A stretch of DNA of 36,095 nucleotides from Actinomyces polynesiensis. Its GTDB lineage: Bacteria > Actinomycetota > Actinomycetes > Actinomycetales > Actinomycetaceae. Of the stretch, positions 16,739 to 25,489 are shown one piece after another. The DNA is taken from contig NZ_CCXH01000027.1 of assembly GCF_000820725.1 (NCBI RefSeq), forward strand, positions 1 to 36,095. Reading direction: 5' to 3'. Both the position numbers and the translations under genes were made by a program. The notes under the pieces are model-generated. The model saw only the letters and a program-made list of their open reading frames with translations. It was not told the DNA's origin and searched no databases. Positions within the stretch are counted from its first letter, which is position 1. Each line of letters begins with the position of its first letter.

Positions 16739-17817
16739 CCGTCCCGCAGGGAGCCCGTCCCGTCCCGGGCACGGCGAACGCGGCCCCGGGGCGAGGGGTG
16801 GCGGTGCGGTTCTCCCACGTGACCAAGACCTTCGCCGCGCCCTCCCACGACGTCCAGGCCCTGCACGACGTCAGCCTCGACGTCCCCACCTCCTCGATCC
16901 AGGGGATCATCGGGTACTCGGGTGCGGGGAAGTCCACCCTGGTGCGGATGGTCAACGGTCTGGAGCGACCGACCTCGGGCCAGGTGTGGGTGGAGTCGCT
17001 GGAGGTCGAGAAACTGCGGGGCCCGGGCCTGCGGGACCTCAAGAAGCACACGGCCATGGTGTTCCAGTCCTTCAACCTGCTCGGGACGCGCACCGTCGCC
17101 GCGAATGTCGCCATGCCCCTCGTCCTGGACGGGGTGGACGTCCGTGAACGTCAGGCGCGGGTGGAGGAGGTCCTCGACTTCGTCGGGCTCGCCGACAGGG
17201 CCGGCGCCCACCCCGGGGAGCTCTCCGGTGGGCAGAAGCAACGCGTGGGCATCGCACGTGCCCTCGTGCGGCAGCCCTCGATCCTGCTGTGCGACGAGGC
17301 GACGAGTGCCCTGGACCCCGCGACGACCACGCAGATCGTCGAGCTGCTGGACCGCGTGAACGCCGAGTTCTCCACGACGATCATCGTCGTCACCCATGAG
17401 ATGGACGTCATCAAGGACCTCTGCGACTCGGTGGCGGTGATGGAGGCGGGCGAGGTCGTGGAGTCCGGTCCCGTCCTGGACATCTTCAACCGTCCCGCCC
17501 ACCCCGCCACGCGGCGGTTCGTGGAGAGCGTCGTCCCGAGCACCCCGCCCCCCTCGCTCATGGAGTCCGGTGGGCCCGGGCAGGTGTGGCGCCTCGTCTA
17601 CGTGGGGGAGGGAGCGGGCCGCCCGCTCCTGTCCCGCCTGGTGCGCGACTTCGGGCTCGAGGTCAACATCCTGGCCGCCACCGTCACCGAGATCCGGCAC
17701 CACACGGTGGGACACATGGTGGTGCGCGTCTCCGGTGCACCCGAGGACCTCCGCCGGGGGGCCGAGAACCTCAGGGCCAACGGTGTCCAGGTCGACCAGA
17801 CGGGAGGACGGCCATGA
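16735..17817 (+). CDS. metN: Methionine ABC transporter ATP-binding protein
   Basis: A 360-aa ATPase that powers methionine import. Walker A is GYSGAGKST, the signature is LSGGQKQRVGIARAL, Walker B is ILLCDEATSALDP, and the switch His is in VVTHEMDV. After the ABC domain (about residues 22-265) comes the NIL domain (VWRLVYVGEGAGRPLLSRL...GHMVVRVSG), which in this family binds methionine and shuts off transport when the cell is replete. The GTG at 16735 overlaps the metQ stop (GTGA); GTG 16798, which has GCGAGGG nearby, is the alternative. Confidence 0.92.
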   Translation: MTVPQGARPVPGTANAAPGRGVAVRFSHVTKTFAAPSHDVQALHDVSLDVPTSSIQGIIGYSGAGKSTLVRMVNGLERPTSGQVWVESLEVEKLRGPGLRDLKKHTAMVFQSFNLLGTRTVAANVAMPLVLDGVDVRERQARVEEVLDFVGLADRAGAHPGELSGGQKQRVGIARALVRQPSILLCDEATSALDPATTTQIVELLDRVNAEFSTTIIVVTHEMDVIKDLCDSVAVMEAGEVVESGPVLDIFNRPAHPATRRFVESVVPSTPPPSLMESGGPGQVWRLVYVGEGAGRPLLSRLVRDFGLEVNILAATVTEIRHHTVGHMVVRVSGAPEDLRRGAENLRANGVQVDQTGGRP

Positions 17818-18473
17818 TCGGTCAGTCGGTCACCATCGCCCAGTTCCTGGAGAGCATCCTCCAGACACTCCAGATGGTCTTCATCTCCCTGGCCATCGGG
17901 TCGGTGCTCGGGACGGTGCTGGGCATCGCGCTGGTCATCACCCGTCCCGGCGGGGTGCTGGAGAACGGGTGGGTGTTCCGCATCCTCAACCCCATCATCA
18001 ACGTCCTGCGGTCGATCCCCTTCATCATCCTCATGGTCGCGATCCTGCCGTTCACCCGGTTCATCGTGGGCACCACGGTCGGAACGGGCGCGGCCATCGT
18101 GCCCCTGGTCGTCTTCGTCGGGCCCTACATCGCCCGGCTGGTGGAGAACTCCCTGCTCGAGGTGCCCCAGGGCATCATCGAGGCGGCCGACTCGATGGGG
18201 GCCACGTCCTGGCAGATCGTGTGGCGCTTCCTCCTGCCCGAGGCGCGTTCCTCCCTGGTCCTCTCCCTCACCACCGCGACCATCGGCCTGATCGGGGCCA
18301 CGGCCATGGCGGGCACCATCGGGGGCGGCGGCCTGGGCGACCTCGCGATCTCCTACGGGTACCAGCGCTTCGACACGGTCACCATGATCGTGACGGTCAT
18401 CGTGCTGGTCGTCATGGTGCAGGGCATCCAGGGGCTGGGCAATGTCCTCGCCCGACGCTGGAGGAGGCGCTGA
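17814..18473 (+). CDS. metI: Methionine ABC transporter permease
   Basis: A 219-aa permease with five predicted membrane segments. The EAA-type loop is GIIEAADSMGATSWQIVWRFLLPEA, which contacts MetN. The ATG at 17814 overlaps the metN stop (ATGA) and has GGGAGG upstream. With MetQ and MetN it completes a D/L-methionine importer. Confidence 0.92.
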   Translation: MIGQSVTIAQFLESILQTLQMVFISLAIGSVLGTVLGIALVITRPGGVLENGWVFRILNPIINVLRSIPFIILMVAILPFTRFIVGTTVGTGAAIVPLVVFVGPYIARLVENSLLEVPQGIIEAADSMGATSWQIVWRFLLPEARSSLVLSLTTATIGLIGATAMAGTIGGGGLGDLAISYGYQRFDTVTMIVTVIVLVVMVQGIQGLGNVLARRWRRR

Positions 18474-18474
18474 C

Positions 18475-19734
18475 ATGGCTCCACAGGACACCGTGACCAC
18501 CCGGGACCTGCCCGGCACCGGGGACCTGCCCGCCACCGGGGACCTGTCGACCGCGCGTCCGGGGTCCCGACGGGTGGCCCGGCTCGGGCACAACTACTTC
18601 GACCACCTCGACGCACTGATCGCCCGCGCACGGGCACGTCACGGGGACGTCATCGACCTGTCGAAGGGCAATCCCGACCTGGCGACTCCCGACCACATCG
18701 TGCGTGCCGCCCAGGCGGCCGTCGCCGACCCGGGCAACCAGGCCTACCCACCCTTCCTCGCCAAGAGGTCGGTGCGCGAGGCCATCACCGCCGACTACCG
18801 GCGCTCCCACGGGGTCGACCTCGACCCCGACACCCAGGTGACCGCCTTCCACGGTGCCCATGAGGCCCTGGTGGCACTGCCCTGGGCGCTGCTCGAGGCG
18901 GGGGAGACGATGGTCGTCCCCGATCCCTGCTACCCGCCCTACCTCGATGCCGCGCGTCTGGCGGGCGTGGAGGTCACGCGCGTCCCGCTGGAGGAGGACC
19001 TGGGCTACCAGCCCTGCGCCGACACCCTCGAGCGGGGACTGGCGGGCGCACGCCTGCTCCTGCTCAACTACCCGAACAACCCGACCGGGGCCGTGGCGAC
19101 CCAGGAGTCCTGGGAGACGGTCCTGGCCGCCGCCGCCCCGCACGGGACGCTCGTGGTCAACGACTTCGCGTACTCCTCGCTCGACTTCGCCCACCCCTGG
19201 GCGGCCTCCCTGCTCGCCGCCCAGCCGGGCGGGGCGAACACGCTGGAGATCTCCACCCTGTCCAAGACCTACTCGATGGCCGGGTGGCGCTTCGGCTACG
19301 CCGCGGGTGACGCCGACGCGATCCGCGCGCTGAAGGCCTACCAGTCGGTGGCGTTCTCCACGATCTTCGGTGCCGTGCAGGACGCGGCGGAGGCGGCGCT
19401 GCGCGGCGACCAGGCCTGCGTGACGCGCATCGCGGCCACCTACCGCCATCGGCGCGAGCGGGTCGTCACAGCCCTGCGAGCGCAGGGTTGGCACGTCGCG
19501 GACACCGCGGGCACCTTCTTCGTCTGGGTCCGGGCACGCGGGGTGCCCGATGCGGGGGATCTCGCCGAGCGCCTCCTGGAGGAGTCCCGGGTGGCGGTCG
19601 CACCGGGGGAGGGCTTCGGTGCGCAGGGGAGCGGATGGTTCCGCCTGAGCCTCGTCCACGACGAGGACACCCTGGCTGAGGCCGTGCGCCGTCTGGGCGC
19701 GTGGGCCCGGGCCCGGGAGGGCGGGCGGTCATGA
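18475..19734 (+). CDS. PLP-dependent aminotransferase, class I/II
   Basis: A 419-aa fold-type I aminotransferase. Key features are IDLSKGNPDLATP, NYPNNPTGAVA, the PLP-binding Asp/Tyr in VVNDFAYSSLDF, and the Schiff-base Lys in STLSKTYSMAGWRFGYAAG. The C-terminal Arg in GWFRLSL binds the substrate carboxylate. The N-terminal about 35 residues hold an imperfect repeat (DLPGTG/DLPATG/DLST) and are not conserved. Aspartate/methionine aminotransferases and MalY-type C-S lyases share these motifs, so substrate is unclear. Placement after metQNI and before luxS suggests methionine, its 2-oxo acid, or another sulfur amino acid. GGAGGAGG lies upstream of the ATG, which is 2 nt from the metI stop. Confidence 0.85.
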   Translation: MAPQDTVTTRDLPGTGDLPATGDLSTARPGSRRVARLGHNYFDHLDALIARARARHGDVIDLSKGNPDLATPDHIVRAAQAAVADPGNQAYPPFLAKRSVREAITADYRRSHGVDLDPDTQVTAFHGAHEALVALPWALLEAGETMVVPDPCYPPYLDAARLAGVEVTRVPLEEDLGYQPCADTLERGLAGARLLLLNYPNNPTGAVATQESWETVLAAAAPHGTLVVNDFAYSSLDFAHPWAASLLAAQPGGANTLEISTLSKTYSMAGWRFGYAAGDADAIRALKAYQSVAFSTIFGAVQDAAEAALRGDQACVTRIAATYRHRRERVVTALRAQGWHVADTAGTFFVWVRARGVPDAGDLAERLLEESRVAVAPGEGFGAQGSGWFRLSLVHDEDTLAEAVRRLGAWARAREGGRS

Positions 19735-20951
19735 CCACGTCGACGAGGACCTCCGCGCGCCGGGACCTGCGCGAACGCACCGTCCCGCACCTGGTCGGCC
19801 AGGAGACGGGCGTCGTGGCCCGGGTGGGGCCCCAGCAGTACACGTTCAGGGAGGGTGCCCTCGACGACCTGCCCCGCATCCTCGACGAGGGCGGCTACCG
19901 CAGCCTCGCCCTCGTCCACGGGGACATCGGGCTGGGCAGGGCGCGTCCCTACCTGCCCGACCTCGGAGGGGCAGGTGTCGAGGTCCTCGACGTCCCCTTC
20001 GCCGGTGAGTGCACCCTCGCGGAGGCCGAACGCATCGCGGACCTGTTGGTGGGGGGTGGCCTCCACGCGGTCCTCGCGGTGGGGGGCGGCAAGGTCCTGG
20101 ACACCGCCAAGGCCGCGGCGTTGCGCGCGGGGGACCTGCCCCTCGTCCTCGTGCCGACCCTCGCCTCGAACTGCGCACCCTGGGCGTGCCTGAGCGTCAT
20201 GTACGAGGCGGACGGCACCCCCATCGGGCACGAGGTACACCCCACGCAGGCCAAGGCGCTCCTGGTCGAACCGCGCATCCTGCTCGACTCACCGCTGGAG
20301 ACCCTCCGGGCGGGCATCGGCGACACCCTCGCCAAGTGGTACGAGTGCCGCGGCGGCCTCGACACCGCGCCGACCACGGACCTGTGCGTGGGTCTGGCCG
20401 CCCACGCCGCGCAGCAGTGCCGCGACGTCCTCCTCCGCGACGGGGCGCAGGCACTGGCGGACGCAGAGGCGGGCATCGCGAGCGCGGCCTGGAGCCGGGT
20501 CGTCCAGGTGGTCGTCATGACCGCGGGCCTGGTCGGCAGCTTCGGGGGGTCATTCGGCCGTGCGACGGGGGCCCACGCGGTCCACGACGGGATCTCGGTG
20601 CTGCCCTCGCAGGCCGGGACGCCCCACGGCACGAAGGTCGCCTACGGGACGCTCGTCCAACTGGCCCTGGAGGCCAGGTGGCAGGAGGTCGACGAACTCG
20701 ATCCCGTCCACGACGCCCTCGGCCTGCCCTGCACCCTGGGCGACCTCGGGGTCACGGAGCCGCGCGACGGGGCCGTGCGGACCATCGCCCGGGTCGCGAC
20801 CCTGCCGGGCAAGACCATCCACAACCTTCCCCTCCCCGTCACCGCCCGTGACGTCGAACGCGCCATCGACGCGCTCGAGGAGCACGAGGCGGCGCGTCGG
20901 AGGGGCCGCAGGAGAACACCGATCCCCACAGGAGGACACACCAATGGCTGA
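19731..20951 (+). CDS. GldA-like iron/zinc-containing alcohol dehydrogenase
   Basis: A 406-aa member of the Fe-ADH/glycerol dehydrogenase superfamily. The nucleotide-binding loop is [15 protein letters not shown], followed by [22 protein letters not shown] (SN(C)A region as in GldA), [11 protein letters not shown] (metal Asp), TGAHAVHDG and [11 protein letters not shown] (two metal His). GldA relatives oxidise glycerol or reduce dihydroxyacetone, hydroxyketones and methylglyoxal. The ATG overlaps the previous stop (ATGA) and its own end overlaps luxS by 8 nt, so it belongs to the same transcript. Its true substrate is unknown; the luxS product is a tempting candidate. Confidence 0.8.
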   Translation: MTTSTRTSARRDLRERTVPHLVGQETGVVARVGPQQYTFREGALDDLPRILDEGGYRSLALVHGDIGLGRARPYLPDLGGAGVEVLDVPFAGECTLAEAERIADLLVGGGLHAVLAVGGGKVLDTAKAAALRAGDLPLVLVPTLASNCAPWACLSVMYEADGTPIGHEVHPTQAKALLVEPRILLDSPLETLRAGIGDTLAKWYECRGGLDTAPTTDLCVGLAAHAAQQCRDVLLRDGAQALADAEAGIASAAWSRVVQVVVMTAGLVGSFGGSFGRATGAHAVHDGISVLPSQAGTPHGTKVAYGTLVQLALEARWQEVDELDPVHDALGLPCTLGDLGVTEPRDGAVRTIARVATLPGKTIHNLPLPVTARDVERAIDALEEHEAARRRGRRRTPIPTGGHTNG

Positions 20952-21423
20952 TGTCGAGAGCTTCTCACTGGACCACACCCGGGTGAAGGCGCCCTACGTG
21001 CGCCTCATCGCGCGCGAGGAGGGGGCACGGGGGGACACGATCTCCAACTTCGACCTCCGACTGGTCCAGCCCAACCAGAACGCCGTCCCCACGGCGGGCC
21101 TGCACACCATCGAGCACCTGCTGGCCTCCCTGCTGCGCGACCGCCTCGATGGGGTCATCGACTGTTCGCCCTTCGGGTGCCGCACCGGGTTCCACCTCAT
21201 CACCTGGGGGGCCCCCGAGGTCGAGGACGTCGTGCGCGCCCTCACCGAGTCGCTGCGGGCGATCGCCGAGGACGTCACCTGGGACGAGGTCCCCGCCACG
21301 GACGCACTGAGCTGCGGGAACTACCGAGACCACAGCCTCTTCTCCGCCAAGGAGTGGGCGCGCACGGTCCTGGACCAGGGCATCAGCACCGACGCCTTCG
21401 AGCGCGTGCTGCTGGAGGCGTGA
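20944..21423 (+). CDS. luxS: S-ribosylhomocysteine lyase
   Basis: A 159-aa enzyme that splits S-ribosylhomocysteine into homocysteine and DPD, the precursor of autoinducer-2. Metal ligands are His54 and His58 in HTIEHL and Cys124 in LSCGNY. Glu57 is the general base, and the FGCRTG segment carries the catalytic Cys79. The length is normal. AGGAGG lies upstream of the ATG. The gene overlaps the end of the GldA-like gene and the next gene starts 2 nt after its stop. Confidence 0.95.
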   Translation: MADVESFSLDHTRVKAPYVRLIAREEGARGDTISNFDLRLVQPNQNAVPTAGLHTIEHLLASLLRDRLDGVIDCSPFGCRTGFHLITWGAPEVEDVVRALTESLRAIAEDVTWDEVPATDALSCGNYRDHSLFSAKEWARTVLDQGISTDAFERVLLEA

Positions 21424-21425
21424 GG

Positions 21426-22235
21426 GTGACCGTCGGGGACGGCGGGACCGCTGTGTTCACCCACCCGTTCCACTCGCTGGAGGGCGAGGTCGTCCTCGTC
21501 ACCGGGGCCCGACAGGGCATCGGTGAGGGGGTGCGCGACGCCTTCGTCGCCGTGGGGGCCCGGGTCGTGGGCGCCGACCTCGCCTGGTCGGACCCACGTC
21601 CCACGGCTGATCCCGCGGGGTACTGGCGGGCCCATGTCGACGTCTCCGACGAGGAGTCCGTCGAGGCACTGGCCGGTGCCGTCGAGGAGGAACTGGGCAC
21701 GATCGGCGTGGTGGTCAACTGCGCGGGACTGTCGACGATGGCCCGGGTGGTCGACACCCCGGTGGGGGACTGGGACCTCGACGAGCGGGTCAACGCCCGC
21801 GGGTCCTTCCTCGTCGCCCGCGCCGTGGCACGCAGACTGGAGGCAGCCGGGCGGGGTGGACGCATCATCCTCGTGGCCTCCCAGGCCGCCAAGAACGGCT
21901 ACCGCTGCATGGGTGCCTACGTCGCCTCGAAGCACGCCGTGCTCGGCCTGACCCGCACGCTGGCCATCGAGGAGGCACCCCTGGGCATCACCGTCAACGC
22001 GGTGTGCCCCGGCATCATCGAGACCCCCATGAAGCACCGCGAACGCATCGAGGGCGGGGCCCTGCGCGGGATGACCGCACAGGAGGTCGAGGCCGAGGAC
22101 AACTCCCAGGTCCCCCTGGGGCGCACCGGGACACCGGCGGACGTGGCGGGGGTGTGCCTGTTCCTGGCCTCGGACCTGGCGTCCTACATGACCGGGCAGG
22201 GGATCAACGTCACCGGTGGGATGACGATGCACTGA
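21426..22235 (+). CDS. Short-chain dehydrogenase/reductase
   Basis: A 269-aa classical SDR. The cofactor motif is VTGARQGIGEGV, followed by VVNCAG, the active-site Ser in LVASQAAKNGY, YVASKHAVLG (Tyr and Lys), and VCPGIIETPM. The Asp in VVGADLAWSD suggests NAD preference. The C-terminus (MTGQGINVTGGMTMH) resembles acetoin/diacetyl reductases and sorbitol dehydrogenases. GTG 21426 has GGAGG 7 nt upstream; GTG 21420 overlaps the luxS stop. The gene closes the met-lux run. Confidence 0.88.
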   Translation: MTVGDGGTAVFTHPFHSLEGEVVLVTGARQGIGEGVRDAFVAVGARVVGADLAWSDPRPTADPAGYWRAHVDVSDEESVEALAGAVEEELGTIGVVVNCAGLSTMARVVDTPVGDWDLDERVNARGSFLVARAVARRLEAAGRGGRIILVASQAAKNGYRCMGAYVASKHAVLGLTRTLAIEEAPLGITVNAVCPGIIETPMKHRERIEGGALRGMTAQEVEAEDNSQVPLGRTGTPADVAGVCLFLASDLASYMTGQGINVTGGMTMH

Positions 22236-22281
22236 GGTGGTTCGAGGGGCGGGTGGAGGCCCCGTTGGGCGAGCCCTGGTC

Positions 22282-22370
22282 GCCCTCGTCACCGGGGACC
22301 TGTGGAGCGTGCCTGGGTCGCCCTCGTCGGCGGACCCCGTGGAGCGTGCCGGGGTCGCCCTCGTCGCCGG
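22282..22370. repeat. Tandem repeat of about 38 bp, 2.5 copies
   Basis: Units start at about 22280, 22318 and 22355 with GGTCGCCCTCGTC and share GTGGAGCGTGCC. Each contains the GCCCTCGT octamer. They fill most of the 186-bp gap between the SDR gene and the disrupted monooxygenase gene. Confidence 0.75.
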
Positions 22371-22421
22371 TCGACGGGGCGGTCAGGGAATGCCGAGGGA
22401 GTGCGCGGCGTTGGGAGGGAC

Positions 22422-22673
22422 ATGAAGAAGATCGCCTTCCTGTCCTTCGGGCACTGGAGCAACAGCCCCGGATCCCGGGTGCGCACCGCGGCCGATGCCC
22501 TGACGCGGTCCGTCGAGCTGGCCGAGGCCGCGGAGGAGGTGGGGGCGGACGGCGCGTTCTACCGCGTCCACCACTTCGCCCGCCAACTGGCCTCCCCGTA
22601 CCCCCTGCTGGCCGCCGTCGCCGCACGCACCTCGCGCATCGAGATGGGCACCGGCGTCATTGACATGCGCTAG
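22422..22673 (+). pseudogene. Luciferase-like flavin monooxygenase, N-terminal part (interrupted)
   Basis: Encodes 83 residues beginning MKKIAFLSFGHWS and ending MGTGVIDMR before a TAG created at the junction with the integrated element. The family (LLM, F420- or FMN-dependent) normally continues RYxNPLxxAEE, and exactly that text resumes at 32270. Together the two parts give a 339-aa protein with no frameshift. The ATG at 22422 has GGGAGGGA upstream. The fragment alone lacks most of the barrel and should not be active. Confidence 0.9.
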
Positions 22674-22696
22674 CGCATGCCTGGGTTGTAGCACCC
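22661..22696. other. attL of the integrated element
   Basis: The common core ATGCGCTA lies at 22665-22672, with host sequence to its left. A perfect 16-bp palindrome, CATGCGCTAGCGCATG, spans 22664-22679. The element arm GGTTGTAGCACCC lies at 22684-22696, exactly 12 nt from the centre of the palindrome. Confidence 0.8.
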
Positions 22697-22810
22697 GTTG
22701 TCAGTGTCGGCGCGCTCTACAGCACAACGTTGACGACAATCCTGGCTGGTTTTCGATGAAAGCGGCTCTTCCTGCGCTGAGCGTCGGTGCGATGATCGCG
22801 TGCTCCACCC
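22674..22810. other. Left end of the element, no gene
   Basis: 137 bp with visibly lower GC than the host. It contains the attP arm and no convincing reading frame on either strand. Confidence 0.5.
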
Positions 22811-23113
22811 TCATAGAGGCGCATCGAGTACTTCGCGCAGCTGATCGACGGTGGGCGAACCAGCCAGCCCGGCAGGAGTGCGGAACACTCGACAGGCAAG
22901 CCCCACCGGCGTGTGCTCGTCGGCGAAGGGGTCGGAGCCGTCAATGAGGACGGTCGGGGACCCGTGGAACCCGAGGCGGGCGGCGTCCTCGGCGGTCTCG
23001 ACTCGCTGATGCGCGACGCGGACGTCCGATCGGCCGTCGAGGGCCTCGGCGAGCCGCCGGTCGAGCACCTCCCAGTTCGGGCACCCGTCGAAGTACTGCA
23101 ACGTGATCTCCAT
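22811..23113 (-). CDS. Small thioredoxin-fold protein of the metal cargo
   Basis: A 100-aa protein starting MEITLQYFDGCPNWEVLDRRL. The FDGCPNW motif after the first strand, FHGSPTVLIDG (cis-Pro loop) and the length match small thioredoxin-like proteins often found beside mercury and other heavy-metal genes. Only one Cys is in the active-site loop; another is in LACRVFR. The ATG has GAGAGGAG upstream, and the gene starts 12 nt after the ATPase stop, so it is the last gene of the cargo operon. Its role may be metal or thiol handling; the substrate is unknown. Confidence 0.7.
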   Translation of the reverse strand: MEITLQYFDGCPNWEVLDRRLAEALDGRSDVRVAHQRVETAEDAARLGFHGSPTVLIDGSDPFADEHTPVGLACRVFRTPAGLAGSPTVDQLREVLDAPL

Positions 23114-23125
23114 GATCCACTCCTC

Positions 23126-25087
23126 TCAATCTCTGTCCGCGCGGACCGTGGCCGGTGACGCCGTCTCAGGCGACACAGCCGCCGCCGGGCGCTTGGCACG
23201 CGCGGCGCGCAGCCCGTTGGCGATGACGACGAGCTCGGCGACCTCGTGGACGAGGACGACCGCGGCCAGGCCGAGCACGCCGGTGATGGCCAGCGGCAGC
23301 AGCACGGTGATGATCGCCAGGGACAGCACGATGTTCTGGTTCATGATCGCCCGGCCACGGCGGGCGTGCCGCAGCGCCTGCGGGATCAGGCCGAGGTCGT
23401 GGCCGGTGAAAGCGACGTCGGCGGACTCGATCGCGGCGTCGGAGCCGGTCGCGCCCATCGCGATGCCGACGGTCGCACCGGCCAGGGCGGGGGCGTCGTT
23501 GATGCCGTCGCCGATCATCGCGGTGGGCGAGGCCCCGGAGAGCTGGGCGACGATGCGGGCCTTGTCCTCGGGCCGCAGCTCGGCGTGCACGTCGCCGATC
23601 CCGGCGATCTGCGCGAGCGCGTGCGCGGTGCGGGCGTTATCGCCGGTGAGCATGCTCACCTCGACGCCCTGGGCCCGCAGCGTGCGCACGACCTCGGGGA
23701 CCTCGGGGCGCAGCTCATCGCGGACGCCGATCGCCCCGGCCAGCTGGCCGTCGACAACCACGAGCACGCAGGTCTGGCCCTCGGCCTCCAGGTCCTCGAC
23801 CCGGGCCTTGAGCGGCCCCGCATCGATCCAGCGGGGGCTGCCCACCGTCACCCGGCGGCCGTCGACCAGGCCGCCGATGCCGTGCCCGGCCTCCTCCGTC
23901 ACGTCCTGCGCGGCGGGGGCTCCCTTGCCCGCGGCGGCGATGGCGGCGGCCAGCGGGTGCGTGGAGTGCTGCTCGACGGCGGCCGCCCAGGCGAGCACCT
24001 GGGCGTCGTCGAACCCGTCGGCGGCGACGACGGCGGTGACCTCGGGCCGGTTGCGGGTCAGGGTGCCGGTCTTGTCCACGGCGAGGTGGCGGATGCCGCC
24101 GAGGCGTTCGAAGGCGGCCCCGCTCTTGATGACGACGCCGAACTTCGTCGCGGCCCCGATCGCGGAGACCACGGTGACGGGCACCGCGATCGCCAGCGCG
24201 CACGGGCTGGCCGCGACGAGGACGACCAGGGCGCGGGTGATCCAGGTCTCCGGGTCCCCGAGCAGCGAGCCGAGCACGCCGACCAGGACGGCGAGGACCA
24301 TCACGCCGGGTACCAGCGGGCGGGCGATCCGGTCGGCGATCCGGGCCCGTTCGCCCTTCTCGGCCTGGGCCTGCTCGACCAGCTCCACGATGGTGGTCAG
24401 CGAGTTGTCGGTGCCCGCCGCGGTCGCCTCGACCTCCAGCACACCGGCGGTGTTGATCGCGCCCGCCGAGACCGCGTCATCGAGGGCGACCTCGACCGGG
24501 ATCGACTCGCCGGTGATCGCCGCGGTGTCCAGACTGGAGCGACCGGACCGGACAATCCCGTCGGTAGCGACCCGCTCGCCGGGGCGGACCAGCAGCACGT
24601 CGCCGACGGCGATCTCCTTGGCCGGGACCTCGACCGAGGCACCGTCGCGCAGCACGGTCGCAGTCTCCGGCACGAGCTTCAGCAGCGCGCGCAGGCCGCC
24701 ACGGGCGCGGTCCATCGCCTTGTCCTCCAGTGCCTCGGCGATCGAGTAGAGGAACGCCAGCGCGGCTGCCTCCTCCACGTAGCCGAGGATCACCGCGCCG
24801 ACGGCGCTGATCGTCATCAGCAGCGCGATCCCCAGCTTCCGCCTGACGATCAGGTTCCGCAGCGCGCCGGGCACGAACGTGTACGCGCCCAGCAGCAGGC
24901 CCGCCCAGAACGCGACCAGCGCCGCGAGGTGCAGCCCCGACCACTCCAGCACCAGGCCGGTGCCGAACGCGACGCCAGAGAGGATCGGCACCACCAGTCC
25001 CGGGTCGCGCCACCACGGGCTCTCGGCCTCCTCGGCCTCTTCGGCGGCGCTGGTGGTCGGCTCGTCGCAGCCGCAGGCGGCGCTCAC
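23126..25087 (-). CDS. P1B-type heavy-metal-exporting ATPase with an SPC motif
   Basis: A 653-aa membrane pump. It has a short Cys-containing N-terminus (CGCDEP) and no HMA domain. Then come TGES (about 192), the membrane motif SPCALAIAVPV (about 294), the phosphorylated Asp in DKTGTLT (about 338) and the hinge GDGINDAPALA. The last membrane region ends HEVAELVVIANGLRAAR. SPC rather than CPC, together with a His-Glu near the end, places it with P1B-4 pumps (Co, Zn, Cd, Fe). The neighbouring Cd/Pb-type sensor argues for Cd or Pb export. The GTG at 25087 overlaps the cmtR-like stop (GTGA). A reading back to 25816 is antisense shadow of the mob gene. Confidence 0.88.
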   Translation of the reverse strand: MSAACGCDEPTTSAAEEAEEAESPWWRDPGLVVPILSGVAFGTGLVLEWSGLHLAALVAFWAGLLLGAYTFVPGALRNLIVRRKLGIALLMTISAVGAVILGYVEEAAALAFLYSIAEALEDKAMDRARGGLRALLKLVPETATVLRDGASVEVPAKEIAVGDVLLVRPGERVATDGIVRSGRSSLDTAAITGESIPVEVALDDAVSAGAINTAGVLEVEATAAGTDNSLTTIVELVEQAQAEKGERARIADRIARPLVPGVMVLAVLVGVLGSLLGDPETWITRALVVLVAASPCALAIAVPVTVVSAIGAATKFGVVIKSGAAFERLGGIRHLAVDKTGTLTRNRPEVTAVVAADGFDDAQVLAWAAAVEQHSTHPLAAAIAAAGKGAPAAQDVTEEAGHGIGGLVDGRRVTVGSPRWIDAGPLKARVEDLEAEGQTCVLVVVDGQLAGAIGVRDELRPEVPEVVRTLRAQGVEVSMLTGDNARTAHALAQIAGIGDVHAELRPEDKARIVAQLSGASPTAMIGDGINDAPALAGATVGIAMGATGSDAAIESADVAFTGHDLGLIPQALRHARRGRAIMNQNIVLSLAIITVLLPLAITGVLGLAAVVLVHEVAELVVIANGLRAARAKRPAAAVSPETASPATVRADRD

Positions 25088-25452
25088 GAGGCGTCCCCCG
25101 AGCCGGTCGCGGCGCAGCAACCGGGCACCGAGCAGTGCGGGTCGATGCACGGCGCGCTCTCGTCCACCGCGAGCGTGACGTCCACCAGCGCCGTCAGCGC
25201 CGCCGCGAGGTGCGGGTCGGCGATCTCGTAGCGGGTCTGGCGGCCCTCGGGCTCGGCGACCACGATCCCGCAGTCGCGCAGGCAGGTCAGGTGGTTCGAC
25301 ACGTTCGAGCGCGTCAGCCCCAGCTCGCGCGAGAGCACGGCGGGGTGGCTCGGGCCGTCGAGCAGGGACATCAGGATCCGGGAGCGCGTCGGGTCCGCCA
25401 TGGCCCGACCCAGCCGGTTCATGACGTCGAGGCGCGAAGCAATGGTCAGCAT
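25084..25452 (-). CDS. cmtR: ArsR/SmtB-family Cd/Pb sensor, CmtR-like
   Basis: A 122-aa winged-helix repressor. The start RLGRAMADPTRSRILMSLLDG and the recognition region LGLTRSNVSNHLTCLRDCGIV closely follow mycobacterial CmtR. The three thiolates that bind Cd/Pb in CmtR (Cys57, Cys61, Cys102) fall here at exactly residues 57, 61 and 102. The C-terminal tail has extra cysteines (PHC, GCC) that could bind further metal. It should leave DNA when Cd or Pb binds and so switch on the downstream pump. It is cotranscribed with the ATPase. Confidence 0.88.
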   Translation of the reverse strand: MLTIASRLDVMNRLGRAMADPTRSRILMSLLDGPSHPAVLSRELGLTRSNVSNHLTCLRDCGIVVAEPEGRQTRYEIADPHLAAALTALVDVTLAVDESAPCIDPHCSVPGCCAATGSGDAS

Positions 25453-25489
25453 ACACTGAACTATACAGCGCGGACTGACCTATCGTCCA
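25450..25489 (-). promoter_or_regulatory. Promoter/operator of the metal-resistance operon, probably leaderless
   Basis: On the minus strand TATAGT (25460-25465) is followed by 7 nt and then the ATG at 25452, with no ribosome site. ATACA occurs twice, at 25451-25455 and 25463-25467, 12 nt apart, overlapping the -10 and start. This is a good place for the CmtR-like repressor to bind. Confidence 0.5.

Noticed and set aside
22661-22700. tRNA gene as integration site
   Set aside because: No tRNA fold or TψC-like sequence is present at either end; the target is a protein gene.
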